The notes: a model not told the origin generated them from the sequence alone. A stretch of 12,940 nt of DNA from Gammaproteobacteria bacterium UBA5338 (GCA_002408105.1 DHQM01000079.1:1-12940); one strand, 5' to 3'. Positions 1 through 7,889 are shown, numbered from the stretch's first letter. Program-made: numbers and translations.

Positions 1-758
1 ACTTCGAAGGCATGCAGACCCTGCTGAGCGCGTTGCAGTCCGAAGGCTGGATTGATCGCTGCGACGAGATCCCCTGGGGCGAGGCTGAACAGCACCGCAT
101 CCTGACCACGCATTTCGCGACCGCCGACATGGACCTGCGCGATTTTTCCGGTGCACCGATCTACCAGTACCTGTACGCCCTGGACCGTTGCCAGGGCGAT
201 TACATCCTGCACATCGACTCCGACATGTTGTTTCACCGTGGCAGCGACTGGTGCTGGATCGAGGCGGGCATCGAGTTCATGGAACGCACCCCGGATGCCG
301 CCATGGTCACTGTGCGCGGCGGACCACCCATTGCCGGGAACTGGCTGGAACGCCTGCTTGACCGCCCGCTCAAGACAAGCCCCCAAGGATGGAAACGTTG
401 CACCACCATGAGCACCCGCTACTTCCTCCTGCACAAGGCCCGTTGGCGAGACCGGCTGCTGCCGCTGGTGCAACACAAACCCGGCGAGCCCCTTGAGGAC
501 AGCATCAGTCACACTTTGGGCGAGCGCGGTTTGGGACGCTGGACCTCCACTGGCACCGACAGCTGGTCCATCCACCCCTGGAAGCACGACGCAGCCTATG
601 TCGAGCACCTGCCGCTGTTGATCCGTGCGGTCGAGGCGGGCGTCTACCCGTTCAAACGCACGGGCTACCCTTGGGACATGCGGACTGAGGACGGCCTGGT
701 GGAAGAATGGCTGGGCGCCATTCGGCGCCACGGTCTGACGCTTCCCCCGACTCAGTAG
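1..758 (+). CDS. Glycosyltransferase, GT-A type (5' end missing)
   Basis: The reading frame is open to the left edge (codons for F-E-G precede the first Met at 12), so the true N-terminus, with the usual nucleotide-binding beta strand, lies outside the window. The visible part carries HIDSDMLFH, about 66 residues after that Met. This is a DxD-type motif like those that bind metal and nucleotide-sugar in GT-A glycosyltransferases. The rest is soluble, rich in Trp and Arg, with no membrane segment. A GAAGG lies just before the Met at 12 but too close to act as a ribosome site, so this Met is probably internal. The gene ends 7 bases before the next plus-strand gene, suggesting a shared transcript. 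The role is inferred to be addition of one sugar during EPS assembly in the cytoplasm; donor and acceptor cannot be told. The exact family assignment is uncertain. Confidence 0.7.
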   Translation, partial: FEGMQTLLSALQSEGWIDRCDEIPWGEAEQHRILTTHFATADMDLRDFSGAPIYQYLYALDRCQGDYILHIDSDMLFHRGSDWCWIEAGIEFMERTPDAAMVTVRGGPPIAGNWLERLLDRPLKTSPQGWKRCTTMSTRYFLLHKARWRDRLLPLVQHKPGEPLEDSISHTLGERGLGRWTSTGTDSWSIHPWKHDAAYVEHLPLLIRAVEAGVYPFKRTGYPWDMRTEDGLVEEWLGAIRRHGLTLPPTQ

Positions 759-765
759 GCCGGCC

Positions 766-3700
766 ATGGAGTTGCCACTGACCGTTGTCATCTGTACCCA
801 CAATCGCTCCGCCCTGCTGCGGCGCGCCCTCGGGGCACTCAACCAGGCCAAACAGGTGCCTGGGGTCCGGCTTCTCGTCATCGCCAACGCCTGTACGGAT
901 GACACCCACGCTCTGCTCGATGGCTTCAAACACGACCCATCGCAAGAACACGTCCCGCTGGAGTGGATCGCCGAACCCACGCCCGGAAAGTCGGCGGCAC
1001 TCAACCGCGCCATTGGTGCGCTGCAAACCCGCTGGGCCACCATCGTGGACGATGACCAGCGCGTCGACCCAAATTTTTTCACAGCCATCGCCACCGGCAT
1101 CGACCAACACCCGACGGCGAGCATGTTCTGTGGCCGCCTGCTGCCTGACTGGGATGGCACCGAGCCCGATTGGGTGCACGAGCAAGGCAAGTACCGCATC
1201 TATCCACTGCCGGTGCCACAGTTTGATCTCGGAGACCAGGACCACCGGCTGCGCGAAGGCGACGCGCGTCCGAGTGGCGGTAACCTCGTGCTCCAGACCC
1301 GCATCTTTGCAGAGATCGGCGGCTATTCCCTGGAGCTTGGACCCCGAGGTCACGACCTCGGAGGCGGGGAAGACAGCGAATTCCTAGCGCGGGCGCTGCA
1401 CCACGGCGAACGGCTGTACTACCTGGCCGGCATGCGCCAGCGTCACCACGTCGAACACGACCGGCTCAAGCGCAGCTACCTACTGAAAAAAAGCTACCAC
1501 CGCTCGAAAGCGAGCATGCGCATTCACACCCAGCGGCGAAAAATTCCGCTGTACGTCTGGCGCCTGCTCATCGCCCACTTGGCGCGCGCGCTGTTCACTT
1601 TCAATCCACACAAGCGCCACTTCTATGCGATGCGGTTGGCGGCCACGCTGGGGGAGTGTGCAGGCGTGGTCGCTGCCCGGCAGGACCACAACCGCAGCCA
1701 CCGCCGCAGGCAGTTTTGGCCACGGCCACGGCGCCCTGCTGGGCTCGCCGCGTCGGGTGCCCTCCTGTATGCCATCGGTTGGTTCACCAACCAGGATGCG
1801 AACACCCTGGCCCCAACGCTTGGTCCAGCCGCAGGGCTTGCAACCTTGTTCACCGCGGCCCTGACAGTGAAGTCGGTCCTGCACTTCAGCCAGACGGGCC
1901 CCCAAATTCGCGAGGAAATCCTCAATCACTATCGCCGCTACACGGTCTTTGCCGTGGCGCGCCTGGCAGCCTGGAGTTGGCTGCTGATCGCGTTCCTTGC
2001 CAGCATCGGCGCCGTCTCCTGGTGGGCGCTCGTCCAGGTGTTTCCCACCGCAGAATCCTTGGCTTGGGGCCCCTGGCTCGCTCCGCTTGCGGCCATCGCA
2101 GGCACCTGTTCCTGGCGGTTCTGTTCGATGTTGCTGCACCAGCCGGCGGCCCTGGTGGCTTCAATCAGCTACCGCTGGAGTCGGCTCTACCCCCTGTGGA
2201 AGCAACTGACGCCGGGGCGGCTGTCTGTGTTCGGCAGCGCCCTTGTGGCCGGCGCCTGTGCGCCCATGGTGCTCGCGCTCGCTGACGCCGCCGCCGCTGG
2301 CAACTGGCCGGCCATGGCAACGCTAGCAGGCGCGATGCTGGTGCTTGCCGGTGGCCTGGATTGGCTGTTGCCTGACACCCGCGGACCCCGGCTAGGACCC
2401 CGCAGAGGCCGTGCGCACAAGTCACCTCCAAACCTCCTGATGCTGGGATCCGACACGCTGCGCGCCGACCGCATCGGTGCCCAGCGCAATGGCGCCTCGC
2501 TCACCCCAAGAATCGATGCGTTGATCGCCGGCGGGATCGGCTTCACCAACTGCTACGTGCCCTGTGCCCGCACAGCGCCGAGTCTGCTGTCACTCTTTAC
2601 CGGCACCTGGCCGCACCACCACGGTGTGCGCGACAACTTTGTCTCGGACGCCGAGGTGCAAATCAAGTCCGCCGATTTGGCCACGATTCTGAGGGACGCA
2701 GGCTACCAGACTGCGGTCGTCTCCGACTGGTGCGGGGCCGATTTCGGCAAGTTCAGCTTTGGTTTCGAGCAGCTGGATTTGCCGGATGACCAGTGGAACC
2801 TAAAGTACCTCATTCGCCAGGGACCTCGGGACCTGCGGCTGTTTCTCTCGCTGTTTTCCCAGGGTTGCGCGGGCCGCCAGCTGCTACCCGAGCTGCACTT
2901 TCTGGGCGGCATCCCCACCACGGACCTGCTTGGTCAGCGGACTCGGGCGGCGCTGAACGCGCTGGGAAAGTCCAACAAACCGTTTTTCCTCAACACGTTT
3001 TTCTCCACCACCCATCCGCCGTTCGGCGCCCGCCACCCCTACTACACACGGTTTACCTCCCCCGACTATGCAGGTGAATCGCGCTTCGCCATGGCACGGC
3101 TCACCGACCCATTTGACATCATCGAGCGCCAGGGAGAGGCCCGCGAGGAGTTTGATCTGGACCAAGTACTGAACCTGTACGACAGCTGCGTCGCGGAATT
3201 CGACGACGAAGTGGGCAAGGTACTGGACGACCTCTCGGCCCGCGGCATGGCCGACAACACCATTGTGGTCATCTACAGCGACCACGGCATGGAGTTCTTT
3301 GAACACGACACCTGGGGACAGGGGAATTCAGCCAGGGGCGATGCCAGTCCGCGGGTGCCCCTGGTGATTGCCGATCCGCGCCGCGCCGGCCGGGGGCGAG
3401 TCACCGATCTGGTGCGGAGCATCGACTTGATGCCCACCTTGCTGGAACTGCTCGAACTGCCGGTGCCGCAGTCGGTGGATGGCGCATCGGTCCTGCCGTG
3501 GTGGAACAGCCACAGCTTCACGGAGGTTCGCCCGGCGATCAATGAGACCGGCATCTGGCTGACCGACCTCCCGGGCACTCCGCCGGGACACCTGCGCTAC
3601 CCACAGTTGCTCGATCTGCTGGAGGTGTCTGACAAGGAAACCGGAACCCTCAGCATCAAGGCCGAACACCAAGCCGACATCGTGCGGGCCAAGGACCGGA

Positions 3701-3942
3701 TGCTGTGTCGGGACGGATGGAAACTGGTCTACCAGCCGCTTGAGGCCGGCCCAATGTACCTGCTATTTGATCTGCGCACCGACCCCGGCTGCAAGTTCGA
3801 TGTGCTCGACCAACACCCCAAGGTGGGCGCAGGCCTGATTGCCGAACTGGAGCAGTGGCTCGCGCAGGACCCAGTGATGACCCCCGCAGTCAGCGACGCT
3901 GCCAAGGCATCCCAGCGGACTGCAGCGTCCAAGGCGCGCTAG
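766..3942 (+). CDS. Fusion: GT2 glycosyltransferase + membrane block + sulfatase-like (alkaline phosphatase superfamily) domain
   Basis: One uninterrupted 1058-residue frame with three parts. Residues 1-300 are a GT2 domain: it opens with TVVICTHNR, has a DDD metal/nucleotide motif at 95-97 and an ED acceptor-site pair at 202-203. Residues 326-535 are a hydrophobic block with five or six likely membrane helices, preceded by a very basic stretch (about 310-325). Residues 556-1040 are a sulfatase-type alkaline-phosphatase-superfamily domain: SDTLRAD (metal ligand D563), TAPSLLSLFTG (603-613), and a late SDHG with D839-H840 followed by WGQG and RVPLVI. The position of the formylglycine Cys/Ser is Thr603 and the Arg of CxPxR is Leu607, so a classical sulfatase is unlikely. 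A phospho-group transferase or hydrolase is an alternative. The start ATG lies 7 bases after the upstream stop. The C-terminal tail is Ala/Ser/Lys-rich. The GT2 and sulfatase-fold calls are firm; the reaction is unknown. Confidence 0.85.
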   Translation: MELPLTVVICTHNRSALLRRALGALNQAKQVPGVRLLVIANACTDDTHALLDGFKHDPSQEHVPLEWIAEPTPGKSAALNRAIGALQTRWATIVDDDQRVDPNFFTAIATGIDQHPTASMFCGRLLPDWDGTEPDWVHEQGKYRIYPLPVPQFDLGDQDHRLREGDARPSGGNLVLQTRIFAEIGGYSLELGPRGHDLGGGEDSEFLARALHHGERLYYLAGMRQRHHVEHDRLKRSYLLKKSYHRSKASMRIHTQRRKIPLYVWRLLIAHLARALFTFNPHKRHFYAMRLAATLGECAGVVAARQDHNRSHRRRQFWPRPRRPAGLAASGALLYAIGWFTNQDANTLAPTLGPAAGLATLFTAALTVKSVLHFSQTGPQIREEILNHYRRYTVFAVARLAAWSWLLIAFLASIGAVSWWALVQVFPTAESLAWGPWLAPLAAIAGTCSWRFCSMLLHQPAALVASISYRWSRLYPLWKQLTPGRLSVFGSALVAGACAPMVLALADAAAAGNWPAMATLAGAMLVLAGGLDWLLPDTRGPRLGPRRGRAHKSPPNLLMLGSDTLRADRIGAQRNGASLTPRIDALIAGGIGFTNCYVPCARTAPSLLSLFTGTWPHHHGVRDNFVSDAEVQIKSADLATILRDAGYQTAVVSDWCGADFGKFSFGFEQLDLPDDQWNLKYLIRQGPRDLRLFLSLFSQGCAGRQLLPELHFLGGIPTTDLLGQRTRAALNALGKSNKPFFLNTFFSTTHPPFGARHPYYTRFTSPDYAGESRFAMARLTDPFDIIERQGEAREEFDLDQVLNLYDSCVAEFDDEVGKVLDDLSARGMADNTIVVIYSDHGMEFFEHDTWGQGNSARGDASPRVPLVIADPRRAGRGRVTDLVRSIDLMPTLLELLELPVPQSVDGASVLPWWNSHSFTEVRPAINETGIWLTDLPGTPPGHLRYPQLLDLLEVSDKETGTLSIKAEHQADIVRAKDRMLCRDGWKLVYQPLEAGPMYLLFDLRTDPGCKFDVLDQHPKVGAGLIAELEQWLAQDPVMTPAVSDAAKASQRTAASKAR

Positions 3943-4550
3943 CCGTCCGCCTCACCTTCTTGGGTGATCTTGCGCAGACGCCGCTGCAGTGCCTTGGAGT
4001 TGGGGGAAATGGCAAGCCCCCGCTCGGCGGCCTTGCGGGCCGACTGCAGGTCACCGGCTGCAGACCAGGCGTCGAACAACCCCATGTAGGCCTTGAGGTA
4101 ATTCGGATCCTGCCGCAGTGCCCGCTCGTACTCCGCCACCGCGTCGCGGTAGCGCTTGTCCAGCATCAACACGTAGGCCCGTGAAGCCCGTACGGCCGGC
4201 TGCATGTAGAAGCCTGAACTGGTGTGGTCCAGCACATAGTCGCAGCCATCCAGGGCACGGCTGATGTTGTGGCTGCGTGCCGAGGAGGCGGCGGGTTGGG
4301 TCATGGCGCGGCGGGCAAAGCGCAGACAATCGCAGTAGTGGTGCATGTGCTGCCAGTTGTTGCGGTCGCTGGTGTCCCGCCCGCGATAAATCGCCGCGTT
4401 GCACATGGCTTCCTCCTGCGGTGTTTTGGCAAAGCCTTCGGCCCCCAGCGCCCCACCCGAAGCACCCATCGCCAGCAACACACAGAGCCCGCGTGTCACC
4501 TTCTGCCACGCTCTCTGGGCCCCGGCCACTGCGTCCACCCGATCGATCAT
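3939..4550 (-). CDS. Secreted TPR-repeat protein
   Basis: This is a 203-residue protein. The chosen ATG (4550) overlaps the TGA of the upstream GT4 gene as ATGA and has AGGAG 7 bases upstream; another ATG two codons earlier (4556) is too close to that site. A longer frame exists but would run deep into the GT4 gene. Residues 1-37 look like a signal peptide: a long charged n-region, a hydrophobic stretch GLCVLLAMGASGGALGA, and a likely cut after ALGA. The mature part has Cys at 50, 73, 75 and 103 (with a CDC pair) and two TPR units at about 113-146 and 147-180 (for example YRDAVAEYERAL with DPN, then a second helix pair ending SPN). TPR proteins scaffold protein contacts; in an EPS locus a periplasmic assembly or export helper is a reasonable inference. 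No PEP-CTERM sorting signal is present at the C-terminus. Its stop shares CTAG with the convergent fusion gene. Confidence 0.8.
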   Translation of the reverse strand: MIDRVDAVAGAQRAWQKVTRGLCVLLAMGASGGALGAEGFAKTPQEEAMCNAAIYRGRDTSDRNNWQHMHHYCDCLRFARRAMTQPAASSARSHNISRALDGCDYVLDHTSSGFYMQPAVRASRAYVLMLDKRYRDAVAEYERALRQDPNYLKAYMGLFDAWSAAGDLQSARKAAERGLAISPNSKALQRRLRKITQEGEADG

Positions 4551-5767
4551 ACACATTCTCCTGTCGCTCCTTGGGCATCCAGGCCGAGTTTGCCATGCAG
4601 CGCCCGTGTTTGGGCAGTGACCCGATCCCAACCCATCTCTTGGCGGGCGCGCGCCAGCGCCCGGGTCGCCAACCGGTCCCTCAGGGAGTCATCGGCCAGC
4701 AAACGCCGGAGCGCCGCCTCGACTGCGTCGCTGGAGGCACCCTCAACCCGCAGGCCGGTCTCCCCATCCAAGACCGCGTCACCGGTTCCACCAGCCAAAC
4801 CTGCCAGACTCGTCCGCCCACAGGCAGCGGCCTCAATGTAGACCATACCAAACCCCTCGGTGTCTCCATCCACGTCCCGGTTCGGCATGGCGAACACATC
4901 CGCCGCATTGTACCAACGGGGCAGGTCATCGGCCGCGACCTGTCCCAGAAAGAACACCCGGTCCGCAACCCCGAGCCGGTTCGCCAGCGCACGCAGGTGG
5001 GGCTCCTCCTCGCCAATGCCGATGATCGCATGGGCGACATCGATCCCAGCGCGCTGAAGGCCCGGCAGGGCTTCAATCACGCGATCAAAGCCTTTGCGCC
5101 GGCTCAGACGGCCAACCGAAAGCACCAGCTTGCGGCCGCCAGCGCAGTCCACCTGGGCACGCAAGTCGCTCGCCGCAAGCCCGGGATGAAAGCGCGCAAG
5201 ATCCACCCCGGGAAACACAAGATGAATCCGTTCGGGATCGACACCAAGCCCCTCAAGCGCCCCCAAGGTGAAGCGGCTGTTCGCGACCACGGCCTGTGCC
5301 CGACGGTAGACCCCGCGCAAGAAACGGGCCTTCAGGGGCTGGGTCCAGGTGGTGATCTCTTCGCCGTGGGCGTACACAATCAAGGGCACCCGCCGTGCCC
5401 GGGCGATCACCAGGCCGACGAGCCCCTCGGGCAAGCCTCGCCCCGCGTGCACCACCCGCACCTGCCCCCGGGCGCTCGCCTTCCACCCTTCGGCGAACAA
5501 GCGCCAGTACATCTGCAGACTTTCAGGACGAAGCCAGGGGTGACGGCCGAGCTGCACTCGCCGAATTCGGTTGGGGTGGTTGCGGTCATGGCCGGTTGCG
5601 CCGGGGACTTGCGCCGTGACCACCTGCACCTCTTTGTCTCCGAGTCGACGGCAGACCTCGTCGAACCAAACCGCAGTGCCACCCTTGGTGGGCAAGAACA
5701 GTTCAGTCAACATCAACATGGGCACCACAGGCCCCGTGGCCTCCGATCGCTTCGGTGAGCCACTCAT
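4547..5767 (-). CDS. GT4-family glycosyltransferase
   Basis: This 406-residue protein has the two-Rossmann (GT-B) layout. The N-terminal half starts TELFLPTKGG, a Gly-rich loop typical of GT4, and has HGEE at 134-137. The C-terminal half has SVGRLSRRKG (R220 and K225, donor phosphate contacts) and the EX7E pair E304/E312 in EGFGMVYIEAA. The loop after it reads CGRTSLAGLAGGTGD, where relatives usually have a GxPVxAGxSGG-like sequence. The ATG at 5767 overlaps the TGA of the upstream GT2 gene (ATGA), which decides the start; an internal Met at 5719 is possible because the first 16 residues are unstructured. A longer frame to 5962 lies inside the GT2 gene and is rejected. It probably transfers a hexose or similar sugar to a lipid-linked EPS intermediate at the inner membrane; the sugar cannot be predicted. 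It is translationally coupled to the TPR gene downstream. Confidence 0.88.
   Translation of the reverse strand: MSGSPKRSEATGPVVPMLMLTELFLPTKGGTAVWFDEVCRRLGDKEVQVVTAQVPGATGHDRNHPNRIRRVQLGRHPWLRPESLQMYWRLFAEGWKASARGQVRVVHAGRGLPEGLVGLVIARARRVPLIVYAHGEEITTWTQPLKARFLRGVYRRAQAVVANSRFTLGALEGLGVDPERIHLVFPGVDLARFHPGLAASDLRAQVDCAGGRKLVLSVGRLSRRKGFDRVIEALPGLQRAGIDVAHAIIGIGEEEPHLRALANRLGVADRVFFLGQVAADDLPRWYNAADVFAMPNRDVDGDTEGFGMVYIEAAACGRTSLAGLAGGTGDAVLDGETGLRVEGASSDAVEAALRRLLADDSLRDRLATRALARARQEMGWDRVTAQTRALHGKLGLDAQGATGECV
4558..4562 (-). promoter_or_regulatory. Ribosome binding site deciding the TPR-protein start
   Basis: AGGAG on the minus strand, 7 bases before the ATG at 4550 and inside the end of the GT4 coding region. 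The ATG at 4556 is only 1 base away, so the downstream ATG, which overlaps the GT4 TGA, is preferred. Confidence 0.65.
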
Positions 5768-6723
5768 GTCGGCTGGCCATTCGGGGTGAGCGCAGTGCGC
5801 ACCACGGCTGCGAGATTGCGCCAGCTGGTCCAGCCTGGACATCCCCAGACGGCCGGTGCCATCGCCGCCACCGCCTCGCCGCGCCTCCCAGTGCGCAGCA
5901 ACGCCACGGCCCAGTCGAAGCGGGCCTGGCGCAGGCCCTCGGCCACCCCGCGCCGGGCCCAAGACGGAGCCGCGATCCGGATCCGCAGATCACTGAGCGC
6001 GCGGACCGTTTCACGCTGCGCGCGGACCGGGTCTTTGCGGGTGGCGCTGCCTGCATGGACCACATACGCAGCCACAGGCTCGAGCCACACGCCGATGCGG
6101 GACGCTGCCACGGTCAAACGCACCAGAAGGTGTACGTCTTCGCACACCGGGAACCCAAGCGGATAGCCGCCGGCCTCCAGAAAACGCGCGCGGCGCACAC
6201 TCAGCGTGTGGGTGTCCCCAAAGTGCTGGGCCACGAACTGCGCCAGCTCAGTGGGCGCGTCCACCACCAGTGAAGACCCAGTGGCTCGCGCCAACAGGGA
6301 CCGACCCAGTGGGTTCGCCGTCAGCGAACGTCCGAGAACCTGGCCTTGCAGGTCCAGGTAGTCGAAATCTGCCGTCATCAGGTCAAGGTCGGGCACCTCG
6401 GCGAGCATCTGGGCGTGCACCTGCAGCCGATTCGGGTAGTAGTGGTCGTCCGCGTCCAGAAAGGCCAGCCAATCCCCAACGGCCTCGCGTGCGCCCAGGT
6501 TGCGCGCCGCGGAGACCCCTTGGTTCGGCTGGTGAACATAGCGCACCGGCGCGTCATACCGGCCGGCAATCTGTGCCGTGCTGTCGGTGGAGCCGTCGTC
6601 CACAATCAGGATTTCGTGGGCTGGATGGGTCTGCGCCAGAACCGAATCGACTGCCCGCGCCAAGGTTTCGGCGCCGTTGTAGACCGGGATCACAATGGAA
6701 AACTTCGGCGCGGGGGCACTCAT
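5764..6723 (-). CDS. GT2-family glycosyltransferase
   Basis: This is a 319-residue inverting GT-A enzyme. It begins FSIVIPVYNGAETL, has the nucleotide-binding VDDGS (D42, D43), the metal-binding FLDADD (D90, D92) and an ED pair at 195-196 in the acceptor region (VCEDVHLLVRL), all in the expected order and spacing. The C-terminal 90 residues are Arg/Ala-rich helices without a clear membrane segment, so it is probably a soluble or peripheral cytoplasmic enzyme. The ATG at 6723 overlaps the stop of the upstream deacetylase-like gene in an ATGA, and its own stop overlaps the next start the same way. A 27-residue upstream extension to 6804 is only read-through into the upstream gene. It adds one sugar to the EPS intermediate; the specificity is unknown. 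Confidence 0.9.
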   Translation of the reverse strand: MSAPAPKFSIVIPVYNGAETLARAVDSVLAQTHPAHEILIVDDGSTDSTAQIAGRYDAPVRYVHQPNQGVSAARNLGAREAVGDWLAFLDADDHYYPNRLQVHAQMLAEVPDLDLMTADFDYLDLQGQVLGRSLTANPLGRSLLARATGSSLVVDAPTELAQFVAQHFGDTHTLSVRRARFLEAGGYPLGFPVCEDVHLLVRLTVAASRIGVWLEPVAAYVVHAGSATRKDPVRAQRETVRALSDLRIRIAAPSWARRGVAEGLRQARFDWAVALLRTGRRGEAVAAMAPAVWGCPGWTSWRNLAAVVRTALTPNGQPT

Positions 6724-7889
6724 GCCAGCTTCACCAGCGGCCAAAGTCCAGTGGCTTTGAGCCAGCGCGACAGCGCAGGGGCAACCCCGCAGCGCCGCAG
6801 CCACATGCGGACCCGCACGAGGCCCCGCTCGAACAGGTCATCGCTGCGCCGGTGCTCCAAGCGCTCCCCCAGCTCCTGCGGCGACATGAAGCGCAGGCTG
6901 GGACGCTGCTCCAGCGCCAGGCGCAACACGGCTTCGGTGCCGGTCAGCGCGTCGTCAGCGCATCCCTGGTCGGGAATGAAGTTGCAGCGGTGGATTTCCA
7001 AAAAGGTGGGACGCCCCAATCGGGTTTGTCGCGCCAGCGCTGCAAGCGCCACCTCAGGCGCGTGGCCTTTCCAGGGTTCGTAGTACGAATCGCGAACCAG
7101 ATAGCGCAGGCCAGTGACCGAGCGAACGCCATTGCATAGGCCCGACTCCGCAGGCTGCATTCGCCCAGACCGATCCCGCCCGGCGAAGCGGGCACCTGGC
7201 GTCACCACCCAGCGAACCCCGCCACGGCGCCAGCCTTGCTCCACCGCATGGCTCCACAAAAACGTGGGTGGGACTGCAACAGCGGGCACCGCACCCCAAT
7301 GGGATTGAAAGCCAAGCGCCTCTGCATGGGCCGCGGCTTCGGCGCTCCGCGGGCCCACCGGCGCCGGTGGGTCCGCATACGGATCCCACCACCGGCTTTG
7401 CAGGGCATCGGGAAGCACCTCGTTGAGCGGTGACAGCCCTTCGGCGCTCGCTTGACCGGCCGCCCAAGCCTCAAAGGCGGGCTCCCAGCAATGGGCTGCG
7501 CCATGCAGCTGCAGCGCAAAAATGCCCGCTTCCACCCCCTCCAGGACCGCGCTGCGGGTGGAGGCGACCTGTGGATCGGACCAGTCAATCCACTGGACCG
7601 CCCCGGTGGGTTCCAGCTGCGGGGAAGTCGACACCAGCCCCAAGGTCATGAGGCCAGGATTGCCATCGACGTCGCGGTGGCGTGCGAGCACCTCGCTCAG
7701 GGCCCTGAGCGCACCGGCCTGCGACTGCGGCTGCGGGCTCCAGTCATCGCTCTCGAACGCCAACACCGGGACTCGAAGCACCGGCTCGCGCCACAAATTG
7801 AGCAGCACACGGCGGTGGCGCAGCAGGCCAGCCACCAGCAGCAGCCCCCAGAGCACCAGCCCGCCCACGGCAACCATCCATGCACTCAT
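6720..7889 (-). CDS. Membrane-anchored polysaccharide deacetylase-like protein
   Basis: This is a 389-residue protein with one N-terminal membrane helix (about residues 4-23) followed by basic residues (RHRR). After it come motifs resembling the metal site of NodB-type (CE4) deacetylases: FESDDW with D48-D49, and HGAAH with H129 and H133 (the HxxxH motif). Later landmarks are PPTFLW (207-212), a YLVRDSYYEPW segment (273-283), IHRCNF (299-304) and FMSPQELG (334-341). From memory, the same order (ESDDWG, HGREH, RNxxxEP, THRxNY, FMTSDELG) occurs in proteins annotated as polysaccharide (de)acetylases of diverse bacteria; this needs a profile search. It is not the shorter XrtA-system deacetylase type, which starts with a DVED motif. 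The expected role is removing acetyl groups from the EPS or a related sugar modification. Which side of the membrane it faces is not clear. The gene is coupled by ATGA overlaps on both sides. Confidence 0.65.
   Translation of the reverse strand: MSAWMVAVGGLVLWGLLLVAGLLRHRRVLLNLWREPVLRVPVLAFESDDWSPQPQSQAGALRALSEVLARHRDVDGNPGLMTLGLVSTSPQLEPTGAVQWIDWSDPQVASTRSAVLEGVEAGIFALQLHGAAHCWEPAFEAWAAGQASAEGLSPLNEVLPDALQSRWWDPYADPPAPVGPRSAEAAAHAEALGFQSHWGAVPAVAVPPTFLWSHAVEQGWRRGGVRWVVTPGARFAGRDRSGRMQPAESGLCNGVRSVTGLRYLVRDSYYEPWKGHAPEVALAALARQTRLGRPTFLEIHRCNFIPDQGCADDALTGTEAVLRLALEQRPSLRFMSPQELGERLEHRRSDDLFERGLVRVRMWLRRCGVAPALSRWLKATGLWPLVKLA

Noticed and set aside
2554..2600. A formylglycine CxPxR signature in the sulfatase-like domain
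   Set aside because: Cys596 and Cys600 are nearby but neither is followed by xPxR; the conserved TG-containing segment aligns Thr603 to the nucleophile.
3909..3968. A PEP-CTERM sorting signal in the TPR protein, considered because of the exosortase-linked genes
   Set aside because: The C-terminus is hydrophilic (ends ITQEGEADG), with no PEP motif, membrane helix or basic tail.
4551..4631. A longer start for the TPR gene
   Set aside because: It overlaps the GT4 gene by over 80 bases, places non-signal residues before the signal peptide, and lacks the well-spaced AGGAG found for the ATG at 4550.
4277..5758. A 493-codon plus-strand frame opposite the GT4 and TPR genes
   Set aside because: It has no domain-like pattern and low-complexity composition; it lies antisense to a well-supported GT4 gene.
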